A stretch of 60,704 bases of DNA, taken from positions 1 through 60,704 of the forward strand of contig NZ_DLHN01000029.1 of assembly GCF_002483235.1 (NCBI RefSeq), read 5' to 3'. Numbering within the stretch: position 1 is the first letter of the stretch; every line of letters begins with the position of its first letter. A model generated the notes under the pieces. The model saw only the letters and a program-made list of their open reading frames with translations. It searched no databases and was not told the DNA's origin. This DNA is from Pedobacter glucosidilyticus (GTDB lineage Bacteria > Bacteroidota > Bacteroidia > Sphingobacteriales > Sphingobacteriaceae). Shown piece by piece: positions 1 through 8,003 of this stretch. The position numbers and the translations under genes are program-made.

Positions 1-31
1 CCTTGAATTATTCATTTTTTGTTTATTTTTT

Positions 32-235
32 TCTTAGCATTCATGAACTCGTCCCTCGTTTTTTGGGGACTCGTATGTTTGAAATTAATAAGTTTCTTTG
101 AAGAAAACAGGCTAAGAGATGGAAGAAATATTTTGGGTAAGGTAGTCTAGATGATATACCGAAAAAAGTAAGATTCTCCATTTCTATGCTTCTCCGAATC
201 TGAACAGTACTTAGGGAGCTAAGCATCCCGAATAA
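32..235 (+). ncRNA. candidate IS110 bridge RNA region (left non-coding end)
   Basis: The stretch before the recombinase gene can fold. TCTTAGC at 32-38 pairs with GCTAAGA at 111-117, enclosing a GTCCC/GGGAC stem near 51-70 and a GTTTCTT/AAGAAAAC hairpin near 92-108. A GGGA/TCCC stem lies near 214-229. This is the expected place for a bridge RNA in the IS110 group. Guide loops were not assigned because the target and donor flanks are not certain. The fold is seen by eye; the function is inference. Confidence 0.3.
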
Positions 236-280
236 ATGCGAGTAAAGATTGTAGGAAGCTTGCCTTTAAACTTGAGTAAG

Positions 281-1291
281 ATGAAAATAGTTAAGCAATG
301 TATCGGAATTGATGTTTCTAAAGACGCTCTTGATTGCTGTATAGGCAGTATTGATTCCAACCAGAACCAGAGTTTCAGTAAGTCAAAGAAATTCACTAAT
401 TGTGAAGATGGCTTTAAAGAAATGCTAAAATGGGTAAAAATAGAGAAAGAAGAAGAAATAGTCTTTATTATGGAAGCTACAGGAGTTTATTACGAGAATT
501 TAGCTTATTGGTTAAACCATCATGACCAAAAACTGTGTGTATTACTTCCTAACAAAGTAAAATACTTTGCTAAGAGTTTAAATTTAAAGACTAAAACCGA
601 TAGCCAAGATGCTAGATTACTTAGTCAGTTAGGTCTAGAACGCAAACTTAGTTATTGGTATATGCCCTCCAAGATGATGCGTGAGATTAAGTTTCTAAGT
701 AGAGAATATCGAGAAACTAAAGCTAAACTGGTACAAATGAAAAACCAGTTACATGCTCGTCATCATAGTTATGGATGTCCTAAAAGCGTTGAAAGAAGAC
801 TCAAGAAACAGATTAGTCTTTTAGAAACCCAATTATTAGAAATAGAGGCAGAATTGCGATTGCAGGCCATGGCAGATAGTAAATTATATGATAAGATAGT
901 AAGTTTAAGTACTATTCCAGGAGTTAGCTTTATGACCATTATTTGCATTCTTGCCGAAACCAATGCCTTTGCCTTGGTAGATAATGCAAAACAGCTAGTC
1001 AGTTATGCTGGACTAGATATTCAGCACAATCAATCTGGAATGAAAGAAGGTAAAACCAGAATATCAAAGAAAGGAAATAGCTTTATCAGAAACGCTTTGT
1101 ATATGCCAGCATTATGTGCTAGTAAACATAATCCTGCCATGAAAGAATTTTATAACCAACTTATTGAAAGAAAACCAGCTAAAAAAATAGGTATAACAGC
1201 AGTAGCAAGAAAGCTTTTAATATTGATGTATGTATTATGGAAAAATGATACAGAATTTAATCCACTATTTGAGCAGCAAAAAGTAGCTTAA
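281..1291 (+). CDS. IS110-family transposase (DEDD/serine recombinase)
   Basis: This 336-aa recombinase would move its own element through an RNA-guided strand exchange. The N-terminal RuvC-like DEDD domain shows GIDVSKD (D11), MEATG (E65) and KTDSQDAR (D107, D110). The C-terminal Transposase_20 domain starts near residue 208 (STIPGVS) and contains SYAGL, whose serine at 241 is the likely catalytic residue, followed by RISKKGNSFIRNALY. The ATG at 281 is preferred over the in-frame ATG at 236, because the upstream 15 residues are unlike the family and would eat into the putative non-coding end. The length matches the family, no frameshift is seen and the gene looks intact. It lies upstream of, and in line with, the surface-protein operon. 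Confidence 0.93.
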   Translation: MKIVKQCIGIDVSKDALDCCIGSIDSNQNQSFSKSKKFTNCEDGFKEMLKWVKIEKEEEIVFIMEATGVYYENLAYWLNHHDQKLCVLLPNKVKYFAKSLNLKTKTDSQDARLLSQLGLERKLSYWYMPSKMMREIKFLSREYRETKAKLVQMKNQLHARHHSYGCPKSVERRLKKQISLLETQLLEIEAELRLQAMADSKLYDKIVSLSTIPGVSFMTIICILAETNAFALVDNAKQLVSYAGLDIQHNQSGMKEGKTRISKKGNSFIRNALYMPALCASKHNPAMKEFYNQLIERKPAKKIGITAVARKLLILMYVLWKNDTEFNPLFEQQKVA

Positions 1292-1296
1292 TAGAA

Positions 1297-1319
1297 GTAG
1301 GCAGATCAAGTCTGCCTAC
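1297..1319. repeat. 9-bp perfect inverted repeat after the IS110 gene
   Basis: GTAGGCAGA and TCTGCCTAC form a perfect 9-bp stem with a TCAAG loop, 5 bp after the transposase stop. No T-run follows, so it is a poor intrinsic terminator. It may be part of the element's right end or its RNA. A weaker GAACT/AGTTC stem follows at 1325-1340. Confidence 0.6.
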
Positions 1320-1417
1320 GCAGGATGAACTCCGTAAAGTTCTCCTTATTTAAAGCAAAATTGTAAAAAAATATTTGGTTTTTAACACAGTACCTTTTTT
1401 TTCAAGAAAAAAGTGCC

Positions 1418-1472
1418 TAGGGTTGGCCGCCTATGAGGCCGGAAAGCCTTGTGCGCAACAACCATAACCCTA
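1418..1472 (+). ncRNA. candidate structured leader element upstream of the surface operon
   Basis: TAGGGTT (1418-1424) pairs with AACCCTA (1466-1472) and closes a 55-nt structure. Inside are a GGCC/GGCC stem (1425-1428 with 1437-1440) and a loop with GGAAAGCCTT. The segment is far more GC-rich than its surroundings and lies 100 bp before the first gene of the sigma/FecR operon. It could be a leader RNA, the right end of the IS110 element or a dispersed palindrome. I do not recognise a known riboswitch. Confidence 0.3.
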
Positions 1473-1571
1473 TCTCTAAAAAACTTCTCCATATAAATCT
1501 GAAAAAAAATTAAGCTGAGGCATAGGGGTAAACTTAAACCAGCGTGTTACATCATTAAACAACTATAAATT

Positions 1572-2702
1572 ATGATGTATTATAAGAACATAAGTTTAGC
1601 ATTACTACTTGCCTTAACAAGTTACACAACTGATGCACAGCATTTAAAGAGAGACAAAATTCATTTTGGCTTTATTTATCCCCTAAGTACCAATGGCATA
1701 GATGCTCCTGCGGATACCAATCACCTTTCTATACATGCTATTGCTGGAGTGTCTGCCGCAGAAGATGGTGTAAGCATTGCAGGCATCAGTAATGTTGTTA
1801 AAGGTTATGCCAAAGGAGTTCAGGTAGCTGGTTTTTCTAACCATATCGGTGCTGAAAGTAAAGGCTTACTGATTACCGGTTTTAGCAATACCTATAAACA
1901 TGCAGATGGTTTACAATTTGCAGGTTTTACTAATATCAGTGCAGGTAAAGTTAGAGGGGCTCAGTTCGCAGGTTTCCTAAATACCAGTAAAGGCAATACC
2001 GGAGCTCAATTTGCAGGCTTTGCTAATATAAGTCCGGAGGTTACAGGTTCTCAGTTTGCAGGTTTTGCCAATATTGTTAAGGATACCGTTACAGGGCCCC
2101 AAATAGCGGGTTTTATCAATATAGCAGATTCAGTAGGGTCGCAATTTGCAGGCTTTATAAATGTTGCCAGAAAGGTAAAAGGAGTACAAGCTGCTGGCTT
2201 TATAAATATTGCCGATAGTAGCGACTTTCCTATCGGGATTATCAATATCATTAAATCCGGAGAAAAGAGTTTGAGTTTCAGTACGGATGATCAACTTAAT
2301 ACTCTGGCTAGCTTTAGATCTGGTGGAAAGATTTTGTATGGTATTATAGGTTTGGGTTACAACTTTGAAAATAAAGACGAAGTATATGCTTTCGAGCTTG
2401 GCTTTGGGGCTCACTTCTTCCGTACCCGATATTTCAGGCTAAATGTAGAACTCAGTTCTCTGTGTTTAGAAAGCTTTAAAGCCGGAGAGTATTTCAAAAA
2501 TTCCTTAAAAGTATTACCTGCTATCAAAATCAGCAAGCATATAGAACTTTACGGAGGCGCCTCTATCAATTATGTAAATACCAATACGCCAGAAGGTAGA
2601 AATCTAACAAAGTCATATATCCACTCCTGGAATACTGGCTATAGTCGAAATTTTAATGGGCTTTATTTAGGCTATACCGGCGGAATCAATTTTATTTTTT
2701 AA
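1572..2702 (+). CDS. secreted surface-repeat protein (LA_2272-like repeats)
   Basis: 376 aa with a signal peptide ending near TDAQH (residues 1-23). Residues about 55-235 are a tandem array of 17-20 residue repeats of the form G-x-Q-F-A-G-F-x-N-I, a regular small/aromatic pattern that suggests a beta-structured surface domain. Residues 240-376 are non-repetitive, end in aromatic and glycine-rich strands (GGINFIF) and look like an outer-membrane barrel segment. The same architecture recurs at the C-terminus of the STN protein encoded at 4990-6753, so the two are paralogues. It is the first gene of a tight five-gene operon. The repeat class resembles the one annotated as LA_2272 surface repeats. 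Its ligand is unknown. Confidence 0.75.
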   Translation: MMYYKNISLALLLALTSYTTDAQHLKRDKIHFGFIYPLSTNGIDAPADTNHLSIHAIAGVSAAEDGVSIAGISNVVKGYAKGVQVAGFSNHIGAESKGLLITGFSNTYKHADGLQFAGFTNISAGKVRGAQFAGFLNTSKGNTGAQFAGFANISPEVTGSQFAGFANIVKDTVTGPQIAGFINIADSVGSQFAGFINVARKVKGVQAAGFINIADSSDFPIGIINIIKSGEKSLSFSTDDQLNTLASFRSGGKILYGIIGLGYNFENKDEVYAFELGFGAHFFRTRYFRLNVELSSLCLESFKAGEYFKNSLKVLPAIKISKHIELYGGASINYVNTNTPEGRNLTKSYIHSWNTGYSRNFNGLYLGYTGGINFIF

Positions 2703-2722
2703 TACTCAAATTCATATTCATC

Positions 2723-3388
2723 ATGAACAATTTAAATTTTAACATTTTAATCTTATTGATATTAGCTTTTACAACCGTTTCTTGTCGTAAAGATCGTGTA
2801 GAAGCCAACAAAAACATCGTTACAGAAGAGCGTAACCTATCTGGTTTCCATAGCATAAGAAATAGTGGCGCTACAGAAGTTTTTATTACTTACGGTAATA
2901 CGTTTAAAATTGAACTGAGAGGATCATCTAACCTTATACCTTATTTTAAAACACGTCTTTTGGGTAATACGCTACATTTGGGTTATCAGCAGGTAAATGT
3001 GGAAGATGATGATCTTAAAGTTTATATAACTATGCCTGTTATAAATGGTATAGCATTAAGTGGTAGCGGAGATGCAGAACTGAAAGGAGACTTCCCTGAG
3101 GCAGACGCTTTAACTATTGACATCAGTGGTTCAGCCGATTTTGAATCTTCAGAAGAATTACTTTACCATAACGTAAAAGTGAATATTTCTGGTTCTGGAG
3201 ATGTAAAATTGCCCTTTCTGCAATGCAACACTGCTGATGTAAACATTTCTGGATCCGGAAATACCCGGTTAAAAGTACAAGATCATCTAAAAGTAAGAAT
3301 AAGTGGAAGCGGCAAGGTTTATTATACCGGAAGTCCACAAATAGATAGTAAAGTAAGTGGTTCTGGCGGAGCGGTTAAAGTACCCTAA
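2723..3388 (+). CDS. GIN-domain (DUF2807) lipoprotein
   Basis: 221 aa with a lipoprotein signal: hydrophobic residues 5-17, then TTVSC with the lipid-bearing Cys at 21. The mature part is a DUF2807 or head GIN domain, a right-handed beta-solenoid-like fold. It is recognisable by ERNLSGFHSI near residue 37 and by repeated ISGSGD, ISGSAD, ISGSGN and ISGSGK turns spaced about 20 residues apart. Such proteins sit on the periplasmic or cell surface; most have no known biochemical role. It lies 20 bp after the surface-repeat gene and 3 bp before the ECF sigma gene, so it is probably co-transcribed and may be an output or sensor partner of this signalling operon. Confidence 0.85.
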   Translation: MNNLNFNILILLILAFTTVSCRKDRVEANKNIVTEERNLSGFHSIRNSGATEVFITYGNTFKIELRGSSNLIPYFKTRLLGNTLHLGYQQVNVEDDDLKVYITMPVINGIALSGSGDAELKGDFPEADALTIDISGSADFESSEELLYHNVKVNISGSGDVKLPFLQCNTADVNISGSGNTRLKVQDHLKVRISGSGKVYYTGSPQIDSKVSGSGGAVKVP

Positions 3389-3391
3389 AAC

Positions 3392-4027
3392 ATGATCAAT
3401 ACAGCTGCTTTACAAGAGGCTTTAAGTATACTTCATGCAGATGAAAAACCATTATATTTGAATGTGCAGGAAGAAGACCTAACTGTTATAGATGAAAAGA
3501 CTTTTGAACAGCTTTTTAAAAGTCATTATCAGGCCCTTTATGCCTATGCTTATACTTTTTTAAAAGATGAGATGCAGGCAGAAGAAACAGTACAAGGCTT
3601 CTTCTTAAAAGCATGGGAAAAAAGAAATCAGCTAGGTGGATTGCTGTTAAAGAAATCTTATTTATACAAAAGTATTTATCATGATTGCTTAAACCAGCTA
3701 AGACATCAAAAGGTAAAAAACCAGTACAGCCAACAACTTATGTATTTGGAAGGAGAATCTGCAGAGCGGTCTGCAGATACCAGAGCTCATACTAAAGAAC
3801 TGGAACAACAAATTACTGAGGCTTTAAATGCTTTACCAGAGCAATGCCGTACCATATTTCAAATGAGCCGTTTTGAAGAATTAAAATATCGTGAAATTGC
3901 TGAAGCATTAGCTATTTCTGTAAAAACAGTAGAAAACCAAATGGGTAAAGCTTTAAAAATAATGCGTAGCAGACTAACAGAATTTTTGAGTTTAATGCTT
4001 TGGCTTATTAACCATTTTAACAATTAG
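3392..4027 (+). CDS. ECF RNA polymerase sigma factor (Bacteroidota type)
   Basis: 211 aa. Sigma-70 region 2 spans about 38-85 (FEQLFKSHYQALYAYAYTFL, then AEETVQGFFLKAWEKR). Region 4 spans about 148-200 (LPEQCRTIFQMSRFEELKYR, then EIAEALAISVKTVENQMGKA, a typical helix-turn-helix). It would direct RNA polymerase to promoters in response to a surface signal relayed by the FecR protein encoded next. The N-terminus carries about 35 residues before region 2 that most ECF factors lack; no other Met lies before region 2. The gene starts 3 bp after the GIN lipoprotein gene and ends 6 bp before fecR, so the three are probably co-transcribed and the operon may be autoregulated. Confidence 0.92.
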   Translation: MINTAALQEALSILHADEKPLYLNVQEEDLTVIDEKTFEQLFKSHYQALYAYAYTFLKDEMQAEETVQGFFLKAWEKRNQLGGLLLKKSYLYKSIYHDCLNQLRHQKVKNQYSQQLMYLEGESAERSADTRAHTKELEQQITEALNALPEQCRTIFQMSRFEELKYREIAEALAISVKTVENQMGKALKIMRSRLTEFLSLMLWLINHFNN

Positions 4028-4033
4028 GCTACT

Positions 4034-4993
4034 ATGGATGAAGAATTATTGATAAAATATATAGTAGGCGAAACTGATGCCAAAGAGCAGGAACTGGTAA
4101 ATAAATGGTTACAAGAAAGCAGCAATCATCAGAAAGAACTTGGCCGACTAAAGCGTATCTGGGAAGAAAGTAAAAAGATAAGTCTGCATGAATTACCAGA
4201 TGCCGAAATGGCATGGGAGAAGTTTAAAATGAAACGCTCTCAACAAGAAAAAGTGCAGGTAAAACCCTTAAATACTTCACGTTTCTTGATGTATAAAGTT
4301 GCCGCCGCAGTAATTCTGGTAACCAGTATTGCCCTCATGTTATTTCTTTACCAACAAAAACCTACCCAGCTTAATGCGGCACAAGAAATACATAAAGCTG
4401 TTTTACCAGATGGTTCTAAAGTTGTACTTAACCGAAATAGCAGTTTAAGCTATCAGGATTTTGATAACGGGGAAAGATTGGTAAACCTACACCATGGTGA
4501 AGTCTTTTTTGATGTTAAACCTGATAAAACAAAACCATTTATCATAGATGCACAGGGTATCAAAATTAAAGTGTTGGGCACTTCTTTTAATGTAAAACAA
4601 AGAGATACCATCACTGAGGTTATTGTAGAAAGCGGATTGGTAAGTGTAACCAGAGGTAAAGATATGGTTAAACTAAAGGCCGGAGAAAAGGTATTTATAA
4701 GTACCAACAGCCCTTACTTACTTAAACAAGAAAATACCGACCTTTTGTTTAGGTACTACAGTAAGCAAGTATTAATAGCAGATAATACCCCCCTATGGCG
4801 TGTTGTAGAAGTATTGAATGAAAAATATCAGACAAAGATTGTAATACAAAATCCTCAATTAAAAAATGCTAAGCTTAATGCCACTTTTAAGGATGAGTCT
4901 TTAGATGAAATACTCAGGGTAATTGCTGCAACCTTTAATGCCCGTATTACCAAGGTTGATCAGCAGCAAATCATCATTAGCTTAAAAGAATGA
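4034..4993 (+). CDS. FecR-family anti-sigma/sigma-regulator protein
   Basis: 319 aa. The N-terminal cytoplasmic part (1-80) is helical (DEELLIKYIVGETDAKEQEL), as in sigma-binding FecR tails. One membrane segment spans 84-107. The periplasmic FecR domain is at about 118-215 (VLPDGSKVVLNRNSSLSY and GEVFFDV). A C-terminal DUF4974 domain at about 245-318 contacts the STN domain of an outer-membrane partner in known systems. It probably holds the adjacent ECF sigma factor inactive until the STN protein signals. The stop overlaps the start of that STN gene by 4 bp (ATGA), which suggests translational coupling. Confidence 0.93.
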   Translation: MDEELLIKYIVGETDAKEQELVNKWLQESSNHQKELGRLKRIWEESKKISLHELPDAEMAWEKFKMKRSQQEKVQVKPLNTSRFLMYKVAAAVILVTSIALMLFLYQQKPTQLNAAQEIHKAVLPDGSKVVLNRNSSLSYQDFDNGERLVNLHHGEVFFDVKPDKTKPFIIDAQGIKIKVLGTSFNVKQRDTITEVIVESGLVSVTRGKDMVKLKAGEKVFISTNSPYLLKQENTDLLFRYYSKQVLIADNTPLWRVVEVLNEKYQTKIVIQNPQLKNAKLNATFKDESLDEILRVIAATFNARITKVDQQQIIISLKE

Positions 4994-6753
4994 AATACCT
5001 GATTACCGTATGCCTACTGATTTGCTGGTTAAAAAATGAAAGCCTGGCACAGCATTTACATCAAAAACTTAGTCTCCATCTCAAAGAAAAAACTGTTGAA
5101 CAGGCTCTGGAAGAACTAAGTTTAAAAGGTAATTTCAGTTTCTCTTATGATGGTCAGCTGCTTCAAAAAGACAGTTTGATTAGTATAAAAGTATCTGAAA
5201 CTTATGTTTGGCAAATTCTTGATCAGCTTTTTGCTGCTCAGGTGAGTTATAAAGAAACAGGCAAACATATTATTTTAAGACCCGCCCAACATCGTTTTCA
5301 TATTGTAGCAGAAGAAATCTCTGCAACTAAAAACCAATACAAAATAAGTGGTTATGTGCTACACAACCTTACTGGTAAAGGCGTAGCAGGAGCAAGTGTG
5401 TATGAAAAAAAGTTGCTGCAATCTTCCCTTACCCATAAAGATGGTTATTTCAGGATGAGGTTTAGAGGCAATCATCCGGCAGTAGTTTTAACTGCCAGTA
5501 AAGAAAACTATAAAGATACTTCTATGATTTTTTTAGCTGATATTGCTGTCGCTCCAGAAGGTTATCAGGATAAAAACACAAAATCTTCCCTTACCATGTC
5601 ATCTGTTATAGAGCGTACAGGAATAAACAGACTTTTATTATCATCCAAAAGAGGTATTCAGAGTTTAAACATTCCAGATTTTTTTGCTAACAGCCCATTT
5701 CAGGCATCTTTAATTCCAGGTATAGGTTCTCAAGGTATAATGAGCTCTCAAGTAATCAATAAAGCTTCTTTAAATCTTATAGGAGGTTATACCGCCGGAG
5801 TAGATGGTGTTGAGGTAGGTGGTGTTTTTAACATCACTAAAGGTAGCGTCGCCAAAGTACAGGTGGCCGGTGTTTTCAATGCAGTTGGAGGATCATTAAA
5901 TGGTGTACAGGTAGCCGGAGTTACCAATTTCAATCTAGATACTATTCATGGAGTGCAGGTGGCAGGTGTTTGCAATTATACTCCGTCTGCTGTTTCGGGT
6001 GTACAAATTGCCGGAGTTTCTAATTATACTCCGCAAAACTTAGCAGGTGTACAAATAGCAGGACTTAGTAATATCGTATTAAAGCAGGTAGAGGGCACTC
6101 AAATTGCAGGGCTCATAAATATTAACGCAAAAAGCATACAAGGCACCCAGATTTCGGGTTTAGGTAATATCAGTTTCCAACAGGTTAATGGAACACAAAT
6201 TAGCGGGCTATTTAACTACGCCAAACAGTTAAATGGTGTGCAAATTGGGCTTTTTAATTTGGCTGGTAGCTCTACCGGCTACAGCATAGGCTTATTTAAT
6301 TTTTTTAAAGATGGTTACCATAAAGTAGAGCTTACCGCTGATGAAATACTTAATACGCAGCTTAGTTTTAAAACAGGTAATGCAAATTTATATACCTTCT
6401 TACTAGGTGCTACACATTTAGAAAAAGACCGTAAAGCTTTTGCAGCTGGTTTGGGTATGGGGCATGATTTTAGGTCTCTTAAAAAGCTACAATTTTCTTT
6501 AATGTTATCTTCAAAAGTATTTTTTACAGGTAATGATACCTATTTTCCTATTTTAAATAAAATAAGTTTACAGCCTTCTTTTCCTATCATAAAAAATTTA
6601 AGAGCTTTTGCAGGACCATCATTTAATTTTCTTTATGATGATAACCAACAAGTTGCACAAGGTTATAAAACAATTTCCCCTGCTTATGCCTCAAATTTAA
6701 ATAGCCATATTAAAACTTGGGTAGGTTGGAATATTGGACTCACATTTTTTTAA
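4990..6753 (+). CDS. STN + carboxypeptidase-regulatory-like + surface-repeat outer-membrane protein
   Basis: 587 aa. Signal peptide 1-20; STN (secretin/TonB N-terminal) domain about 27-80; carboxypeptidase-D regulatory-like Ig domain about 117-185 (KISGYVLHNLTGKGVAGASV). At 262-437 come roughly nine repeats of the type GVQVAGVxN, and a C-terminal 150-residue segment matches the end of the 1572-2702 product. The STN plus regulatory domain order is that of SusC-type receptors, but there is no plug and no 700-residue TonB barrel, and the sequence ends normally at GLTFF. It overlaps fecR by 4 bp. The likely role is surface signal transducer: the STN domain contacts FecR and the repeats sense the ligand. 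A truncated receptor is unlikely because the replacement domain is full and repeated elsewhere in the operon. Confidence 0.8.
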   Translation: MKYLITVCLLICWLKNESLAQHLHQKLSLHLKEKTVEQALEELSLKGNFSFSYDGQLLQKDSLISIKVSETYVWQILDQLFAAQVSYKETGKHIILRPAQHRFHIVAEEISATKNQYKISGYVLHNLTGKGVAGASVYEKKLLQSSLTHKDGYFRMRFRGNHPAVVLTASKENYKDTSMIFLADIAVAPEGYQDKNTKSSLTMSSVIERTGINRLLLSSKRGIQSLNIPDFFANSPFQASLIPGIGSQGIMSSQVINKASLNLIGGYTAGVDGVEVGGVFNITKGSVAKVQVAGVFNAVGGSLNGVQVAGVTNFNLDTIHGVQVAGVCNYTPSAVSGVQIAGVSNYTPQNLAGVQIAGLSNIVLKQVEGTQIAGLININAKSIQGTQISGLGNISFQQVNGTQISGLFNYAKQLNGVQIGLFNLAGSSTGYSIGLFNFFKDGYHKVELTADEILNTQLSFKTGNANLYTFLLGATHLEKDRKAFAAGLGMGHDFRSLKKLQFSLMLSSKVFFTGNDTYFPILNKISLQPSFPIIKNLRAFAGPSFNFLYDDNQQVAQGYKTISPAYASNLNSHIKTWVGWNIGLTFF

Positions 6754-6804
6754 TTATAGTACTTAAAATTATTAGTTTTAAGCATCCTTATTTATAATCG
6801 CTTC

Positions 6805-7776
6805 ATGATGCAAGCTGAAACGCTTAACCGTTTTAACAGAATAGTTTCCATATTTATCCATTTACAAGCTGGCAGAGTTGTTAGAGCGCAAGAACTGGCA
6901 CAACGCTTTCAAGTAAGTTTACGTACCATTTACCGCGATATTAAATCATTAGAAGCAGCAGGTGTACCCATTAGTGGCGAAGCCGGAATCGGCTATTATC
7001 TTATGGAAGGCTACCGGGTGCCACCCACCATGTTTACGCCAGAGGAAGTTAACAGCTTTGTAGCTTCAGAAAAACTAATGCAAAAATTTAGCGATAAAAA
7101 CTTAAGCGCACACTATGAATCCGCCATGTTTAAGCTAAAATCTGTATTAAGAGGGCAAACCAAAGATAGGGTTACTACGCTAGAAAATCAGGTTTGGATT
7201 AATACTGGTCATGATGTTTTTAACGACCAGGTGCCCAATGCTTTAAACATTTTACTGGATAGCATGGCAGAAAAAAAGCAGGTTACCATTCGTTATCAAA
7301 ATTTACATGCCGAAGAAATTGTAGAACGTATTATTGAGCCAATTGGAGTTTTTAACGAAAATAACTTTTGGTACATGATGGCTTTCTGCTTACTAAGGCA
7401 AGATTACAGGCAGTTTCGTACCGATAGGATATTTTATATCGCTAAAACCGAAAAAAGTTTTAGTAAAAAACATAGCCCAGAGCTGATAGATGATTATAGA
7501 AAAGCTATGGAAACCCAACAAGAAAAAACCAAGGTGGTGATTAAAATTGATAAAGATATGGCCAGGTATTTAGGTACAGGTAAGAAATACTATGGCTTTA
7601 TTTCAGAGAAAGTAAAGAAAGATAGTATAGAAATGACTTTCATGACCACTGATATACAAGAAAGCTTTGCCCGCTGGTTTATGATGTTTGCAGACAAGGC
7701 AGAAATTATAGAACCCGATAGTTTAAAAGAAAGAATAGCCGAAATTACAGCCGCAATAAATATAAAATTACGGTAG
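6805..7776 (+). CDS. YafY-type HTH/WYL transcriptional regulator
   Basis: 323 aa. The N-terminal HTH_11 DNA-binding domain (about 8-62) shows LAQRFQVSLRTIYRDIKSLE and AGVPI. A WYL domain spans about 140-210 (the family motif appears as FWYMMAFC, followed by YRQFRTDRI), and a WCX-type extension follows to the C-terminus. Such proteins are one-component regulators sensing a nucleotide-like or other small ligand; the target is not evident here. ATG at 6805 is followed at once by another ATG at 6808, and either may be used. An AT-rich inverted repeat (6762-6768 with 6776-6782) lies between the STN gene and this one and may end the upstream operon. Confidence 0.88.
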   Translation: MMQAETLNRFNRIVSIFIHLQAGRVVRAQELAQRFQVSLRTIYRDIKSLEAAGVPISGEAGIGYYLMEGYRVPPTMFTPEEVNSFVASEKLMQKFSDKNLSAHYESAMFKLKSVLRGQTKDRVTTLENQVWINTGHDVFNDQVPNALNILLDSMAEKKQVTIRYQNLHAEEIVERIIEPIGVFNENNFWYMMAFCLLRQDYRQFRTDRIFYIAKTEKSFSKKHSPELIDDYRKAMETQQEKTKVVIKIDKDMARYLGTGKKYYGFISEKVKKDSIEMTFMTTDIQESFARWFMMFADKAEIIEPDSLKERIAEITAAINIKLR

Positions 7777-7785
7777 TAATAACAT

Positions 7786-8001
7786 CTAATCTAACTCTCG
7801 ACAATACAAACCCATATTTTCTAATCCTTGCGCAATATCTAAAGCTTCAAGCAAAGTAGTTTCAACCCGGAGGATGCGGTCGCAATCCTCCAGATCAAAA
7901 TTCCAGTTCCCACTTTCATCCATAAGGCCTTTTAATACCTCATTAACGGTAGGTACCAATTCTTTTTCAACTGATGTTTTAAAAACCAGTATTTTTTTCA
8001 T
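7786..8001 (-). CDS. small conserved hypothetical protein paired with DinB
   Basis: 71 aa from the ATG at 8001 (MKKILVFKTSV). A longer reading from 8016 adds five residues and would overlap the DinB stop, so 8001, leaving 2 bp between the genes, is preferred. The protein is soluble with a beta-alpha-beta look (ILVFKTSV, then WNFDLEDCDRILRVET), as in small ferredoxin-like folds. It is the second gene of a two-gene operon with dinB. I do not know its function. Confidence 0.75.
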   Translation of the reverse strand: MKKILVFKTSVEKELVPTVNEVLKGLMDESGNWNFDLEDCDRILRVETTLLEALDIAQGLENMGLYCRELD

Positions 8002-8003
8002 AG

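Larger units (their letters stand above)
1..1345 (+). mobile_element. IS110-family insertion element (boundaries uncertain)
   Basis: A single IS110-type recombinase gene is flanked by about 280 bp of non-coding DNA on each side. IS110 elements usually lack terminal inverted repeats, so the exact ends cannot be read from one copy, and the left end may lie before the window. The right end is placed loosely after the hairpins at 1297-1319 and 1325-1340. The family is known to carry a bridge RNA in a non-coding end (left end for IS110 proper, right end for the IS1111 group). Confidence 0.55.

Noticed and set aside
1297..1319. Intrinsic terminator for the IS110 gene
   Set aside because: The stem is perfect but no T-run follows, so it is listed as an inverted repeat only.
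2051..2414. Antisense frames over the surface-repeat gene
   Set aside because: They arise from the repeated codons of the real gene and have no independent features.
4990..6753. TonB-dependent receptor
   Set aside because: The STN and regulatory domains fit, but there is no plug, no long barrel and the length is about half; the C-terminal part is surface repeats.
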